From contig JALNQF010000040.1 in assembly GCA_028456385.1 (NCBI GenBank), positions 1 through 64,000 on the forward strand: a stretch of DNA of 64,000 nucleotides, in the 5' to 3' direction. Of this stretch, positions 35,349 through 48,328 are shown piece after piece (position 1 is the stretch's first letter; each line of letters opens with the position of its first letter). The DNA is from Ophiosphaerella korrae (lineage: Eukaryota; Ascomycota; Dothideomycetes; Pleosporales; Phaeosphaeriaceae). The notes beneath the pieces were generated by a model. It was given only the letters and a program-made list of their open reading frames with translations. It was not told the DNA's origin and ran no database searches. The translations under genes were made by a program, and so were the position numbers.

Positions 35349-35880
35349 TCATTAAGCGCGCTCATATAAGCCGTTAACAGTGACGAGGCGATATGTTCTG
35401 TGTGTCTCTTTTGCAGCAATAACCATTCCAATCACTATGTGCATTGCATGTTGTACTCAATCCCTTTGTTGAGTAGCCCTAATCATGCTTTGAACGGAAT
35501 TACGAGATAAGCTATCCATGCAGCTTCATTTTTTTATTCTCGGAGCAAAATTAGCGCTCTATGACATCTCTGCGTGTGTTTCGGTTGATCTTTCGAGGGC
35601 CAATTTATAGAGCTATGCCGACATAATCTAAGGATAGATTTTTATGAGGAGTCGTAAAAGATGAGGTAATGCGGCGGTGGATGGTGATATTGGGGTTTGC
35701 GGCTTATCGAAGTATGTGCAAAACTTCTATAGCTAAGAAGTAGATGCAATGAGATCATTGCGTAATCGTAACAAGTCGCTCCTGTTTTCTCATTTGCTGT
35801 TGTCGCGTATCAGCCCTCATGAGTACGCGAGGTCCGCCAACTATTACATATAGCTGGCTTGCTGGTGTCAGTGTTGGTAT

Positions 35881-35908
35881 GGTGCATGTGGCCTGGTGCA
35901 TGTGGCCT
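35881..35908 (+). repeat. Tandem 14-bp duplication
   Basis: GGTGCATGTGGCCT occurs twice head to tail. It is non-coding and no function is evident. Confidence 0.8.
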
Positions 35909-38900
35909 GGTGAATCCGTTGAGTGCCGTAACTCGCCAGGAGCGCTCATGCCAGCATGACATGGTGGCCAAAACGCTTGTTGGTGCACAATTTGGTGCAA
36001 TAATAGCCACTGTATGCCATTGTGGTCTCTAATCGTGTGTAATATCATGTATGATACAACTGTGCCCTGGCGGCTGAGCCAAAAGCAGAACGGAGTGGAG
36101 ACATGTGCGTTCATAGGGAGCATCTTTCGGACGACCGCTGCCGTCTCTCGGTGCCGTGCCTTCCATTTCTCGCTTGAGGAGGTGCCTAATTCACACAAGA
36201 ATTGTTGCTGTTGGTCATAGCTTTGCAATGTTGTTTTGCGTCCTTCGTTGATTTTGACTTTCTCCTCCCACACTCTCAACCTCCCGCAGCAACACCACCA
36301 CCACTACCACCAACCACTTCAATGTCTTCGGCCGCAGGCCGTCTGCCCATCTTCGAGGCTGCTAGATGCACCACCTTCTCTTTTTCTTTTTTCTTCTGCA
36401 GTTTGGGGTGCACCGCGGGTCGGGTTGAGTATCAGTTTTTTGGGGCTGCAGCTAATCCCTGCCTGGCTTGCGCGTCTCTCGCCCCGCACCACCTTCTTTT
36501 AAGCCCCTAGGGATGGGTGAAGAGGATTAAAGTGAGATCCTGCATGTCGCCTCTACTGCCGAGGCGGCAATGCGGTGGTGGGTCATCTGTTGTGTTTTGG
36601 TGGGTGCCTTCACAGGCCGCAGCCCCCACCCCGCTCACTGGGGGAGTCAACCACAACGTTGCCTTGAACACCAAATTGGTTCAAAAAGTAAGTAATAGCT
36701 TTTCTCTTTCGTCTCCCTCGCCTTGTCGATGGCATCGGCGTGCTCTTGCTGTCTGCCCTCATCAGCCTCCGACTTCACTTGAGGTCGAGGGCACGGCGAG
36801 CAGGGCATGCAAGCCACCGCAGCCCATGGCATGAGCCCTCACACAGCCTTTCGCAAAAATAAAGATGGCAAGTCAGTGTGCGAGAGTGGTCAAGGCTTCA
36901 GTTTCAGCTGTGCCGCCACCAAGCTGATCGCTTTGGGTCTTGTATATCAACAAAGGCGATTTTTGCACAATGCGGACAATAACAAGCTCCAATTAACATC
37001 AAAGACTTTTAGCAGAGACGCTTCGAAGACAGACATACGCTGTAAGTAACACCATCGCGATGGGTTCTTTCTTTCTTTGTGCCTTCGTCACCTTTGACCT
37101 CGTCGCTGTGGACTCGCCTGGTTGAGCGAGTCTGCCATTGCAAGACTAAGGCGCATGTATTGCCACATGACGGTGTGACTCAATGCCTCTTGTGCAATAC
37201 TCAGGTATATCGGCTAACCTTGATGGTGCTCTAGGATTAGCGTCGTGTCATAGTCGACACGCGGTACTCTCCTCTTGCTACGCAACATCGACGTATGTCG
37301 TCGTAGGTACAATCGACGTCGTAACCTTCGCACCAATAACTCATCGATCATAATCGGCCATATACATCAGAAAGAGCTTGGGACTTTGGCACACGGCCAT
37401 CATTAGACCCTGGCCCATTACGCTGTCGTCCTTGCCTCTTTGAACGACAGGAACTTCCGAATAGGTAAGTCACTTGAGATGCTGTTGAGTTTTATCAACC
37501 GCATGGGAGAAAGCGCATGGGCTGCACTCCATAGCCCATGGGCAACTTCCATGCTAGATTAAGTTGTCGGGCGTCGTCCATTTGGTTCTGGAGCGAAGAG
37601 AAGATTTGCACGTTCCCATAGAGAAGATTTGCATTGACGATGGGAAGTCTCCGAACGCCGTGGTCGGTGCACCTAACACCACCGGGAGGTGGGCGAAGTG
37701 AGAACAGCACAAAGCCGGCCTTCGTTATTATGTCGAGAGTGTCTGGTGTGTCTGAAATCATACATATTTCTTTTTGCGAGTTTTTGGACATCGCATCTCG
37801 GCGACTGAGATTGAGCTGACACATCTAGGCCACCGACTTTCAAGGACTATTAGCAATCTCAATGCAGTTACTACATGGACCATCGACCTCGGAGCGGAGT
37901 ATCTTCGATGTAAAGATTCCCTGTCATTGTAAGCAAGCCATATCTCTCTTTCTTTTTTTGTTCTATCGGCCCCAGAGCCAAGGGATTAGATCGCCCGTAT
38001 CTCCTCTCTTGAAAATCCGGACGGCCAACCGCTTTGGATCGGGGCCAAGATAAACGGCAGACCACATATCACTAGCTAGAAAGCCTTGCAGTGGCACCGT
38101 TCTAGACAAGAGAGTCTCAGCCTCTCAGAAGCTGGGCTTTGCGTTAGCAAAGAATTTTCTGCTAGGGATGTGGTTGTCGACTCAGGACCGAACCATCATG
38201 ACCCCATGTTATGCCATGTATGGAGGTTCCGATCGTACATTTTGGTGCTCAGATACCCAATTTGCATTCAAGTTATGCAAATGAACGCTGTTGACAATAA
38301 TCCAGACATCTTTTTACCAGCAAAGCATGAGCAGGACAATCGACGGTTAACACGGAGGTAAGGTTCCCTGAACGCTCGGTCAGACTCAAAATAGGGTACC
38401 CGCGCACAAGCCACAAAGAGCCTGTTGATGATGGTGATGATGACCAAAGGCTTGATTTCCATCACCTGCATGGCAGATTTGGCCACTCTCAACAAGTTTG
38501 AGTGCCCTTCGTGTCTTTTCGAATACGTGGTGGCTTGACACAGACGTCGTCCTGCAAAAAGTGAGCACCCATGTTTTGTATTTTGCTTTGCAATTGATGA
38601 CACACCGTTATCGCAAAGAAGTCTTCGACGACTATGCCTAAAACACCTTGTCTGAGTTTGCGCAACAAATTTCACTTTTTTGAATTGATATCCGACCATT
38701 ATTGACGGCGAGCAGATCATAAGCAAGTGTTCGAAATCCGTTCTTGTTCTTCCGGTCCATAGAAGCGACGTTGTATCGAGCTTTAACGTGGAATAACGGC
38801 ACTTCGAACTTTCCATCGTTTTCTTTTGATTTTTGACAGCTTGTTCAGCCACGAATAACTTCGAATTGCGATGAGCTGCTCGCTCGGAGTCCCTATTATA

Positions 38901-41900
38901 CAAGGTTAGTGTTTCGAGCTCCTTCTTCCTTTTCATTTCCATGATGATTATGACTCAAACTTCTTCTGGATTCATTTGAAGATGACAATTTTCGTTCTGA
39001 TTCCTTCTCTTACGTTTTGGCTGTCCATATTGGCAGTGGCTTGTTGCTGACAGCTATCAGGCTTTTCGTTCTCGAGAGTCTCGCTACAAAGTGTGCGTGC
39101 TCGCTATCATGAACACGAGTTATGAGATCTTAACTCACATGAAAGCCCCATGGCGAGACGGTCGCATGAAATGTTTTCAATCATGCAATGTTGGCAAAGG
39201 CGCCTTTATTGGTGATGATTCATTGCAGTCTGATGTGATTTGCATGCTGCCATTTTCAACTGCTCCGGTAGTCTGCCGCTGTCGAAATCTACCCTAAAGG
39301 ACGTTTCGAGGCCAAGGTAACGTGCGCTTTAGTCTCATTTGGCGGAAATCACACTGTCGAGGCATGATAGCTCATTAGCGTCGGGCAATCATGTATCCAG
39401 GCTGTGCAAAAGCCCTCGCTGTTCGACGCGTCGAGTTTGTGTCGAGAAATCTGTCCGCGTGCAAGAAGTCAGCAAGGTACGTTTAGTGCAGCGAATTTCT
39501 ACCAGTACGCAACTGTTCATGATGACACCCCTAAAACACTCATTCCAAATACTTAGCAAAGATAGTATAAACGTACATGTTTTGTTTTGAAACTTTCTCA
39601 TTGCTTTCAGATTTCGAAGCTTGCGAGAGTTCATGCTGACTATCGCACAGATCTCCTTGGGTAAAGCGGGCGAGAAGTAGCATGAATCAAGTCATGGTTT
39701 TGCCTGCTGAAGTGCCAGGCTTTACGACTCTCATGGCTGGATAGTCGCACCGGTTTGACGTTCCAGAAGGTATGCCGCCCGTGGGCTCTATTTGCTCCAA
39801 CAAACCACGATGTCGAGCGCGGTGACCCTTTCGCTGAGGCGAGACCATACCAGAAGTCACAGATCGCATCTCGAACTCTGGCATTTTCGCGTGTCGCATG
39901 ATAGGGATATGAACCCGGATTGACATCAGCTGTTTCGTTGGCATTACGCATCGGATCCGTATCTTCTCTCGGTGAGTTTATTCCTCTTTTTCCCGTTGCC
40001 CTGTTATGATGAAAAGCAAATCTTTCGGACTCTAGCTCCGCTCGGTATCAGGTCATTGCCGTTCTGGGCGGATTTTGACGTAAACTTTTAAACGTTTGAT
40101 TTCCACACTTTCAAATGCCGGCATGCTAAGTCTTCGGGAAATATCGCTGATCTTTGAAGCAAGCGCAGACAACCGGATTTCCTCGCTTGTAGAGCCGCAC
40201 ATGTGTTCCAGGCTTTCGTGACGACCTCTTTTCCCATAGCTTCGGTGACGACATGTTCCTTCCATGACTTTGGTGACGACATTCTTAAGCTTCTTTGTGC
40301 GAAACCACTGCGCATGTTCTCAACGAGAATGATCCATTTTGCGGACAACTCGCATCGAACAAAGTGACCTCGTCTTTCTTGCTGCAAGACTATAAGGCCA
40401 GCCACAGTGGTGTATGCGCTTTTGTCTTTAAACTCAGCAACCAGCTGTATCCTCACAACCTGTCATATTTAAATCAGTTAGGCCATTTACCGTGGCAATG
40501 TGGATTTGTGGCCCAACATTGCAACCAACCAACACTGGGCATTAAGGGCGCTGTTATCCGGCCACGCTTAAGTCTTGAGCATCTTCCATCAGGCCAAGAG
40601 ATAGGAATCATATTCCGAATGGCGCATTATTTATGAAATCCCTAGGCATAGGATGCCCTATGATGCCGTAGTTACTGGGAGGCCTAGCAACTACCGCCGA
40701 CGTATAGGAGGGTTTCGAAGCGGAACCGCCTCAGAGCATGCGCTCTAAGTAGAAGCATACCGAATAGCTAGGACACCAGCTTATACAGTATACGATGTGC
40801 TGAACTCAGTAAGATATAGTGTGTAATTCTTTACCTTTTTCTAAGATTGTTTGGTATAGCAGAGTGTTGAGCGTTGGTGCCCAACACTTGCTGCCCCAGC
40901 ACCCTTTTCGGTCGTTATCATCTCAGCGTGTCTTGTCGCTAGATGCAAGGTTACCGAGAATTATGACAGCTAGTACCAGGCCTAACTCCACAGGCCTGTT
41001 GGCTGCGTATTACTATCTGTACTTCAGTACAAGTGTCGCAAACAAGCAGCGCGCCCTAAGACGGTATAGCTATACCACACAAAGTAGTCGGACTCTGCCC
41101 GACATATATTCTCTCTGATTTGAATATGCCTGCTAATCAGATTCTGCAGGTTCGCGTTCTCATGTTCGTTCGTGTTCGGGGTTCGTAGGGTTGACGAAGC
41201 GAGACGGGTAGGTAGGGCGGGCACCCTGTCCTGGATGGTTAGCTTGTCTGAACCCTAATCAGACCTCACTCGCCTCGTACCAGCTTGACTTTGAGTCACG
41301 CCAGCGCTTGAACATTTGTCCAGCCGGCCTCTGCCTATTCCTTTCAGTTTCCAGAGCCTGTGGTATACCTTTGCGTTCTCCAGTGCTTGTTTGCTTCGGA
41401 TTCGCCTTGTGCACTCGGCGCACTTCGATCCGCCAGTTAGCATTGAGTCTTGGCTTTGGATGAGGTAGATTAGGAGCGATGCCGCCGCTACCTCAGTCCT
41501 AATATTCAAAATCCACCGATTTTCTGTATGTCAGATCAAAGATACCTGAAGTCATCGGCGAGGGGTACGCGCACTATGTCTGGAGCTTGGTCAACCTAGG
41601 TGCCACTGCCCCAAGAGCACAACGCGCTAGGCACTCCGTTTCTTCTGCCTATCCGAAATGCAAAGCCTTTGTGGGTATTTACATTGCCGATCTCGTTTGC
41701 GCCCCCTCCTACTTCAGTTACTATGTTCTATTGTGTCTTTGTCTTGCGGCGCTCGTTTGGTATAGAGGCGGTCTCGATTGTCGTAAAGAGAGGGTGGAAT
41801 AGCGGTTGTGCCTTTCATAGGCGCAGAAGAAGTTCTCTGTCAATCTTTTCAGTCCGTGGGTTAGGCCGCAGTTGTCCGCGTCGTTCAGTGGCGCCTACTT

Positions 41901-42875
41901 GCAGCCCCGCCCACAACAGGACTACCCTGTAAGTAAGTGCCCCACCTCCAAGTTCTCGACGCTCCTTTTTGAATTTCTCATGTGCTAAGACGCGTTATCT
42001 GCTTATTATGTTCGGCGATCCTTGTTATTACTGTCGCTCCCGGCATGCTGAAGGTCAGCACTGCAAAAGTAGCAGGCTGAAGGTTTTGGCATAATAGATT
42101 GCTTCAGGAAGATTAATATGTACTGCAAATTTTGCAGCAATGATGCATTTCCTCTTTACTGGCTGACAGATGTGGCGGTAGTGTCATAACACCTGGCGGG
42201 AGGACGACCGGTCTGCGCTGCAGGTTCAATAGCGAGGAGTCGCTTTCTTGTTGGTGATGTCAGCCTTAAGATAGATCTGTCACCTTGCTGCTGCTGCCAA
42301 ATTCGATGTTTCCTGCACATTGTTGTAGTTACTTGGCTGTTAGATGGGCTGCCGGGAAACACCCCGAGCAAGTGAACCAATGAATATAGATCGCAAATTC
42401 ATACCTCGTCCTTGTTAACTGAACACATGAAGCCTACAAAGCCCTACTCTATCAGCCATATTGAATCTTGATTAATGCGCCACATCTGCCTACTGGCTTA
42501 TCAACTAAAGGTAATTTTGGGTAGCCCCTGGGTTAGTATACACTCTACTACTGCACAATATCTCTACATCTATGTACCTAGGGCAGCTTACTTCGGGGAG
42601 TAAGGAAGGCAATAGTTCCTATCATCCCACTTTTGTTGCTGTTTCTGTAAAGGAGCGTGTCTTGTTACTCACTGTAATCTCGCCAATTATGTAAGGGAGA
42701 TACTAAAGATCGAACCAGGTCACATTTGGCTATACTCGGTCCTAGGTACTCTCCTAAAGCCCCCTGCCTACTACAATAGCATCTTCCACATACATAGAGG
42801 TGTCTAAAACCCCACTGTTTACGGCACGGACCATGTTGGTGCACTGAGGTGACCTCGAATTCGCGCTAGCGCCGA

Positions 42876-42903
42876 CATCAACTTGGGGGCATCAACTTGG
42901 GGG
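42876..42903 (+). repeat. Tandem 14-bp duplication
   Basis: CATCAACTTGGGGG is repeated twice without a spacer in gene-free sequence. No function is evident. Confidence 0.8.
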
Positions 42904-43135
42904 CATCGCCAATTGTACAGCAACCATATCAAGGCTGTAATTGGGGATGAGGTGGTTCTAATAGCTAAGAGCTATCTCGTAACATAGTTCAATCTTATAT
43001 TGATGTCTTCTTGGTGTTGCAGTATCTCAGTGTCAGTGCAGCCCCCTACTAAACCCCTCTCGCCTTCACATTGACTTTTGAATCCTTGCCCAAGCAAACG
43101 GCAGACGCACGTCGCTTATTTAGCGCCTTCTAGCC

Positions 43136-43264
43136 TTTTATAAAACTTTCTCTTCAGCCGCCCTCGCTCTCTCTTTACACTAACTTCCTCACACAATCCT
43201 CACACCTTTCAACACCACCACTACCACTTTCTGGCATCTGCCCCCCAACAACATCACGGCCACG
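43136..43264 (+). promoter_or_regulatory. Promoter and leader of the 43 kb locus
   Basis: A TATA-like element (TTTTATAAAAC, 43137-43147) is followed by a CT-rich stretch and CACCACCACTACCAC (43213-43227), then the ATG at 43265 in context CACGATGA. This is a typical fungal core promoter layout. The same CACCACCACTACCAC leader text occurs at 36296-36310. Confidence 0.5.
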
Positions 43265-43728
43265 ATGAAAACCATCATCACCACCATCACCAAGTTCTTC
43301 GCGGCCTGCCTCGGTCGCCGCAAAGTGGCAGAGGCTGAGGAGGCGCCTGTGCCACCGCCCAGCAGCCCACCACCCTCCCCCGCCCAGGCCCCGGCAACGC
43401 CAACGCCGGTCGATATGCCGGCCAGCAGCATCAACCAGCACGTTGTGGGGCGCGTTCCCAGTCTCACTTGGAACTCTTCGTCATTGTCGCCGGTACCATC
43501 TTTGGCGGGCTCCTCGTTGTCGACGCTGGACTCGTCAGGCTAGTCAATATTGGCAACCTTCTTGAAGCATACATCACCCAGTAAGTTAAATCTAGTAAAT
43601 GTTTCTGCCGATAAGTTCATGCTAACTTTAGATAACTAGGCTTCCCCCTCTCCCTCGCCTTCATTGATTCTGCCCCTCTATTGCCCCATTTCCTTTGCTT
43701 CATTCCCCCCAAAGGGTTTGCAAAGCCT

Positions 43729-44228
43729 GACTTCTCACCTCCACGTGGTGCAACCTGGGAACTTCTCCTAGTAGATGCCAACGAGGAGCAGCACCTCTGT
43801 AAGTCCTTCCCCTGTTTACTTTTGCTAACTGTGTATTAGTTAAGGGAAGCAAAAGCAACTGACTCTCACCTCCACGTGGTGCTTCCTGGGCGTCTCTTAG
43901 AAGATGGCAAACGAGAGCAGTGATACGAGCCGACGAAAATGGTTGTCATACCGTTCCGCGCAACATATTTTGCGGTTAGAAACTACGTCCATTTTGTTGG
44001 AGATCAAATGCAACTCATCGTGCTCCAGCGGCCTTCCCCTCTACAGGCCCTTGGTATCTTCTCGGTTGCCACATTTGGAGGAACAAAAAACCATCTTTGC
44101 ACGGCTGGGCAGCAGATAAGTACCCCTCCTCCCCCTCTTACTAATAAATTAGGTTGGGAAGCAGAACCTGACCTCACCTCCCCGTGGTGCTTCCTGGGTA
44201 CTTCTCTTTGGAGATGCCGACGAGGTCA
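43729..44228 (+). repeat. Three diverged copies of a 60-bp module
   Basis: Copies at about 43729-43790, 43861-43920 and 44169-44228 share ACCTCC-CGTGGTG, CCTGGG and GATG-C-A-CGAG blocks. The first copy lies in an open frame (PPRGATWELLL); the others carry one-base differences that shift the frame. Confidence 0.65.
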
Positions 44229-44595
44229 GTCAACGGCAGCACCACAACAGATGTGGTTCCCCGAGCCCATCTTCCATGGTCTCTCCCCATAGACCATGGG
44301 TCCCGTGAAGCTGCCAAGAGCAAGTCATGCCATGTGCGGTTTTAGTTCCACTCAAAGTTGTGTGAACAGGCTGTGTAAGTATCTGGCCTAATAGGCTTAC
44401 ATTTCTCGACATCAGTCAACGGCAGCATCGCATTCGATTGAGTTTTCAGAATTCGTCGTCTATTGTCTTATTCCATAGACTTTAGATCTTGCAAAGCTGC
44501 CGAGAGCAAGTTATGCCATAGGCAGTCGTCGTTCCGCTCACAGCTGTGAGAATGAGCTGTTATCTGGTCTTCAAGGCTTACATTTACTATTACTG
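44227..44595 (+). repeat. Two diverged tandem copies of a 186-bp module
   Basis: The copies begin at 44227 and 44413 with AGTCAACGGCAGCA and share AAGCTGCC-AGAGCAAGT-ATGCCAT and a closing GGCTTACATTT. Spacing is 185-186 bp throughout, so it is a tandem duplication with substantial divergence. Confidence 0.75.
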
Positions 44596-44612
44596 AGGTC
44601 ACCTATGGTTCA

Positions 44613-44632
44613 TTGAAGATTACTATCTTCAA
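44613..44632. repeat. Perfect 8-bp inverted repeat
   Basis: TTGAAGAT and ATCTTCAA are separated by four bases. It would form a short hairpin in RNA from either strand. No terminator-like U-run follows, and its role is unknown. Confidence 0.6.
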
Positions 44633-44660
44633 CTATCAGCATCATCAGGGTTAAAACTCC

Positions 44661-44882
44661 GGTAGGTCATTTCATCTTCACCAAATGCTCCGACTTTTCG
44701 AGAAACAATCACTGACTCAACATAGGATATTCATACCATCCCTGCTTCGTACCATAGGCTTCTCTCTTTTACCTGCATTCCAAGCTGTTTCTTATTGAAG
44801 CTTATGTAGATTCCCCGGTAAGTCCTCTTCATCTTCACCAGAAACTGTTTGCTTTGAAGAGACAATCACTAACACGTTGAAT
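44661..44882 (+). repeat. Pair of diverged intron-like segments
   Basis: Segments starting at 44661 and 44817 both read GGTARGTC...TTCATCTTCACCA and later GA-ACAATCACTRAC, i.e. donor, body and branch site are shared at about 157-bp spacing. This suggests an exon-intron module was duplicated. Confidence 0.6.
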
Positions 44883-45240
44883 TATATGTGAACCGTTCAT
44901 GCACAGTGCCACAGACTCTCGCAAACGTTTGAGTGTCGCAACGTCAGAGGTAAGTCTTTCTTCTCTTCTTCCCTCCCTGTCTTTTTTCCGTCAACAAGTC
45001 AACTTCGAAGATACTGTCGTCGCTAAGTACTCTCAATGCGCTTGCCACAGGTTTGTCTATATGACCAACGGTGAGTACAGAATTTGTTTCGAAATCGTAC
45101 CTTCGGCACTCTCGAAATTGAGAGTAGTGCTCCGAGGTAGTTTTCTGGCGTGCGTGGTCCTTTGCATATCCAATCTCATGAGTCTAATAAATTTCACATG
45201 ACATCTAGTTGCGCTCACTCATACATACTTTGTAAGGTTC

Positions 45241-48200
45241 TGGGGCTTTTCCGGAACAACATGCATCAAACTGATGACTAATCTTTATGGTAGTTGTCTT
45301 TGCATGTTCACCAAGAAAGGCTCCAAACGTGGCGATTCAGAGCTAATTATCACAAGCTTCATACTTTTGATCTCCGTACTTCGAGACACACTTATGTAGT
45401 TGTATCCATCTCATTTTCTTCCCATAGCCAGTCTTGAACAAGTGTGTCCTTCCTACTTGACCATTGTGACGAGGACCACGGGTCGACATTACTCATGTGT
45501 GTTTAGCATTAACAAACATTAATACTGTTTCATCGGCCAATGATATTTCCAGTACCATTCAGCCTATCTGAAAATTAACGAGTCAAGCTAATGATATATG
45601 TTTGGTTGGATATGCCACTCGCTGAGACTGGTGTTGGCCTTTCTCAATGGTTCATGCAAGTTGTCGTGGGCAGCCTATTCATCTACTGGTTGCCTCGTTC
45701 GGCTTCAAACCAGGTATCGTCCTGGTATTCTTTGCTAACGTGAACAGGTGGCTTCTGGATAATGATTATGATGAAGTTGAGCAACTCTATATGGAAAGGG
45801 CTGCTTTCACAACAAACCTTATGGAACCGTGTGCATTGCTGTAATGTGCAAAATCCCGTCGTCAACTACAAGCAACGTGATCCGACGAAGTGACAAGAAG
45901 AAGAAGAAGAAGAAGAAGAAGAGGACGCATGTCAAATGTGATAAAATGCACAAGCTCCGCGGACTAATATATAGCAGCGACCTAAAGGTTCTTGGACCGC
46001 TCAAGGACTCGACTAGGCTACGGAGTGAAAGGTCATTACTTAATATAAAAGATTGCATAATGAGTCAACCACCACCAATATATGATGGTGGTGGATAGTG
46101 GGAGGTTGCGTGGAAGAGCTAGAGATATTCGCTGTGATTGGCTGCTGCTACGAGCCGAGAAACAACCGACTAGAATCTCGCATCGCGGAAACCTCACGAT
46201 TTGACATCAACAGCGACCACAGGCAGCACGACGTTGAACATCGCCTTGCGATGGCGAAGAAAGGTACGAATCTACTTGAATCATCATTAGATATTCCCGA
46301 AATATCCCTCCGGTACCCGTGACGCTGCGATTGATCTTTCCATGCACATCGCAATACACTTGGAATTGCGCTGACCAAATGCTTCTCTAGCAAAATCGCG
46401 TACCATCATGGTACGCCTTATATCCATGGCCATGACGGGTTATTATCGCACAATGCAGCGACCACGCGCTCACCAACCTCTGAGCATGCTCAAATATGAT
46501 CCGATCGGTACGACCACCCACGCTCTTAGCTCGATGCACTTGCACGAGTCGCATAAACCTCGATCATGGGCACACCAAACAAAGTAGATGCACTGATATT
46601 TCGTGCGATCGCGGCAACAAGACTTTTCATTGCAATATGACGGTGGCTGATGGCTGATGGCTTGACAGTGCGGAAACAAGTACTCTTCCTCGAAGCGAAA
46701 CGGGGCAAAAAATGAGTTGACGCTATGCTCTTGGGTTATTCCGGCATTTATAATACTTTGGGAGTCTGCAAAAGGAGGAACTGGTATTGGTATTCATGGG
46801 CAGCTATCCGTGGAATGCTCCACTTGCACAGCTCACAAGCCTCTAAACTGGCGTCAAATAGCGCGAAGAACTCCTGCCATATGTACATACGCTGTACTTT
46901 ACAGACAGCATATCATGGGCCGGCGTTATAGAATAAGGTATCACCAATATATGGCCTAAGTCCAATCAAACAAGGAGTTTGAAGAGACCGCACAATTCCG
47001 CTCGTGGAATTTCGTGAATGCTTCATAACCCTTGTCAAGCTCAGTCACTTCGACTTGACCCATATTCAACTCATTGTTATACAGGACGACCCCATTCCAC
47101 CGCATAAAAGAAGCGAGACAACGGAACCCAAGCACGACGCATGCGCTCCAGTGCTGACCTCCTTCCTGCCCAAAAGACGCCGGCAATGGCGCAGCGGTAG
47201 GTCGCTGCATCAAGTGCGTAAGTAGGTAACGGAGTTGACAGCACTAGTGATAGATTCAATCTAAGAATGGGTCGGAAGTCATCGCTTTCATGGCAGCTTA
47301 CCGTGGGGTTCGGCATGTCTCATCATGTAATAAAATAGCACATTCATCTCGCGAAAATAACTATTGTTAGCTTCTTATTATTTCGCGAGAATATAATCTA
47401 TACTTCTGTAGCCTTTCCCGTAATTAGGAAATTACCGTTCGATGTGTTGAGTAAACTGATTGAATATTAGCCCATCTCAGGGCTCCAAGGTTGTTTATTG
47501 GAAGTATTATGGCATCTAACATCTCAGGATATGTAATTTGCACTATTATTTGACTGTCGGCCCAGTCTCCGGAGTAATTTTGCATCAAACGGCCAAGCAC
47601 ACTTAGCTCTGTGTGTGCCATCCGTTAGGATCATTTCGGTATAAGCGTTGTAATCGCCGAGTGCATATTTGCAAAGCATTGACTACGCCCACCCATTAGG
47701 TGCGAACTTCCAAACCATTTCTGCTGGCCGAAGGCCATTCGAATTTGATCTCAATGCTGCCTAAAAACAACGTATTGTAACCTAACTTGCCCCATGTTTA
47801 CTCAACGTAACATATTCTGGGAGAAAACCTTTCCTTCTCTCCTACCAAGTCTCAAAAATAGGCTTTGAGAACACGATGTCGATTTGCCATCTAGCTACAA
47901 TGTGCAAAGTTCAGGTTCGCGCAAACTTCCCCGTTGTAACAGACTGCGTTCACGACTGAGCTGTAGCCTAGTGGCAGTGCAACCAGGGATGAATCCTTCG
48001 CACCACCCTAAAGCAATCAAGACGCCGGGTCCCGAGGGTGCCCTTGACTATTGTAGTTTGTGATTTGTGAACGAAAAAAATGCCATTAACTGTTGGAATG
48101 CCTAAGGCTAGCAGAAATATAGTTAAAGTCTGCTTTCGGCCTCATAGGTGGGCACAGCCACTTTGTACCTCTGCCTTAGAGTTGGCACTCGCGTTCAAGA

Positions 48201-48328
48201 TGTGGTATAAAGGGGCAGTTGTTGCAGTGTGTGTGTGTGCATGTATCGGTAACGAAACAGTCTCAATCATCATTGTCTGTGATACTAAATCTGCTTACCC
48301 ATTAGATTAACTTGCTCATTACCCATAG
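45241..48328. other. Gene-poor region
   Basis: No frame of coding quality was found. It contains the AAG microsatellite at 45894, a small palindrome at about 46067-46097, AT-rich stretches, and a tRNA-like A-box text at 47187 that does not fold as a tRNA. The right end (48080-48300) may hold the start of the F-box-like pseudogene. Confidence 0.4.
45894..45922 (+). repeat. AAG microsatellite
   Basis: About nine AAG units in a non-coding context, followed by GGACGCATG. On the minus strand it is a CTT run. Confidence 0.85.

Larger units (their letters stand above)
35349..43135. other. Gene-poor tract of nearly 8 kb
   Basis: No frame of credible coding quality was found on either strand. Frames reach at most 224 codons (38942-38268, minus) and lack motifs. 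There are scattered plus-strand donor-like sites: GTAAGT near 36688, 37041, 37464 and 41932, and GTGAGT near 39965. A CT-rich leader with CACCACCACTACCAC before an ATG lies at 36293-36320, resembling a gene start, but the frame soon ends. A non-coding or decayed multi-exon locus is possible. Confidence 0.4.
43265..45240 (+). pseudogene. Degenerate multi-unit locus with exon-like modules
   Basis: A good start (MKTIITTITKFFAACLGRRK) leads into a proline-rich segment. A stop occurs at 43541 in this frame, but an overlapping frame encodes a hydrophobic helix (LFVIVAGTIFGGLLVVDAG), as if one base were lost near 43470. A second exon-like block, about 43642-43798, is open over more than 50 codons (ending GATWELLLVDANEEQHL) and ends at a GTAAGT donor whose intron has CTAAC and TTAG. 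A third block at 43939-44100 reads FAVRNYVHFVGDQMQLIVL and GIFSVATFGGTKNHLC. Further donors follow at 44374, 44662, 44818, 44952 and 45072. Parts are tandemly duplicated. No complete frame could be built, so I call it decayed or non-coding; the family is unknown. Confidence 0.4.

Noticed and set aside
38268..38942. 224-codon minus-strand frame in the gene-poor tract
   Set aside because: No motif, no hydrophobic pattern or splice links, irregular composition; long frames by chance are expected over 8 kb.
46067..46097. Small palindrome CCACCACC...GGTGGTGG
   Set aside because: Too short and isolated to be a terminal inverted repeat or a regulatory hairpin with any confidence.
47180..47263. tRNA-like text: A-box TGGCGCAGCGG at 47187 and a B-box-like GATTCAATC at 47253
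   Set aside because: Acceptor, D and T stems do not pair, so it does not fold as a tRNA. It could be a chance match or a remnant of a tRNA-derived element, but nothing else supports that.
35349..48328. Possible CRISPR or phage-type repeats
   Set aside because: The repeats are few, irregular and diverged, with no spacer structure; the organism is a fungus.
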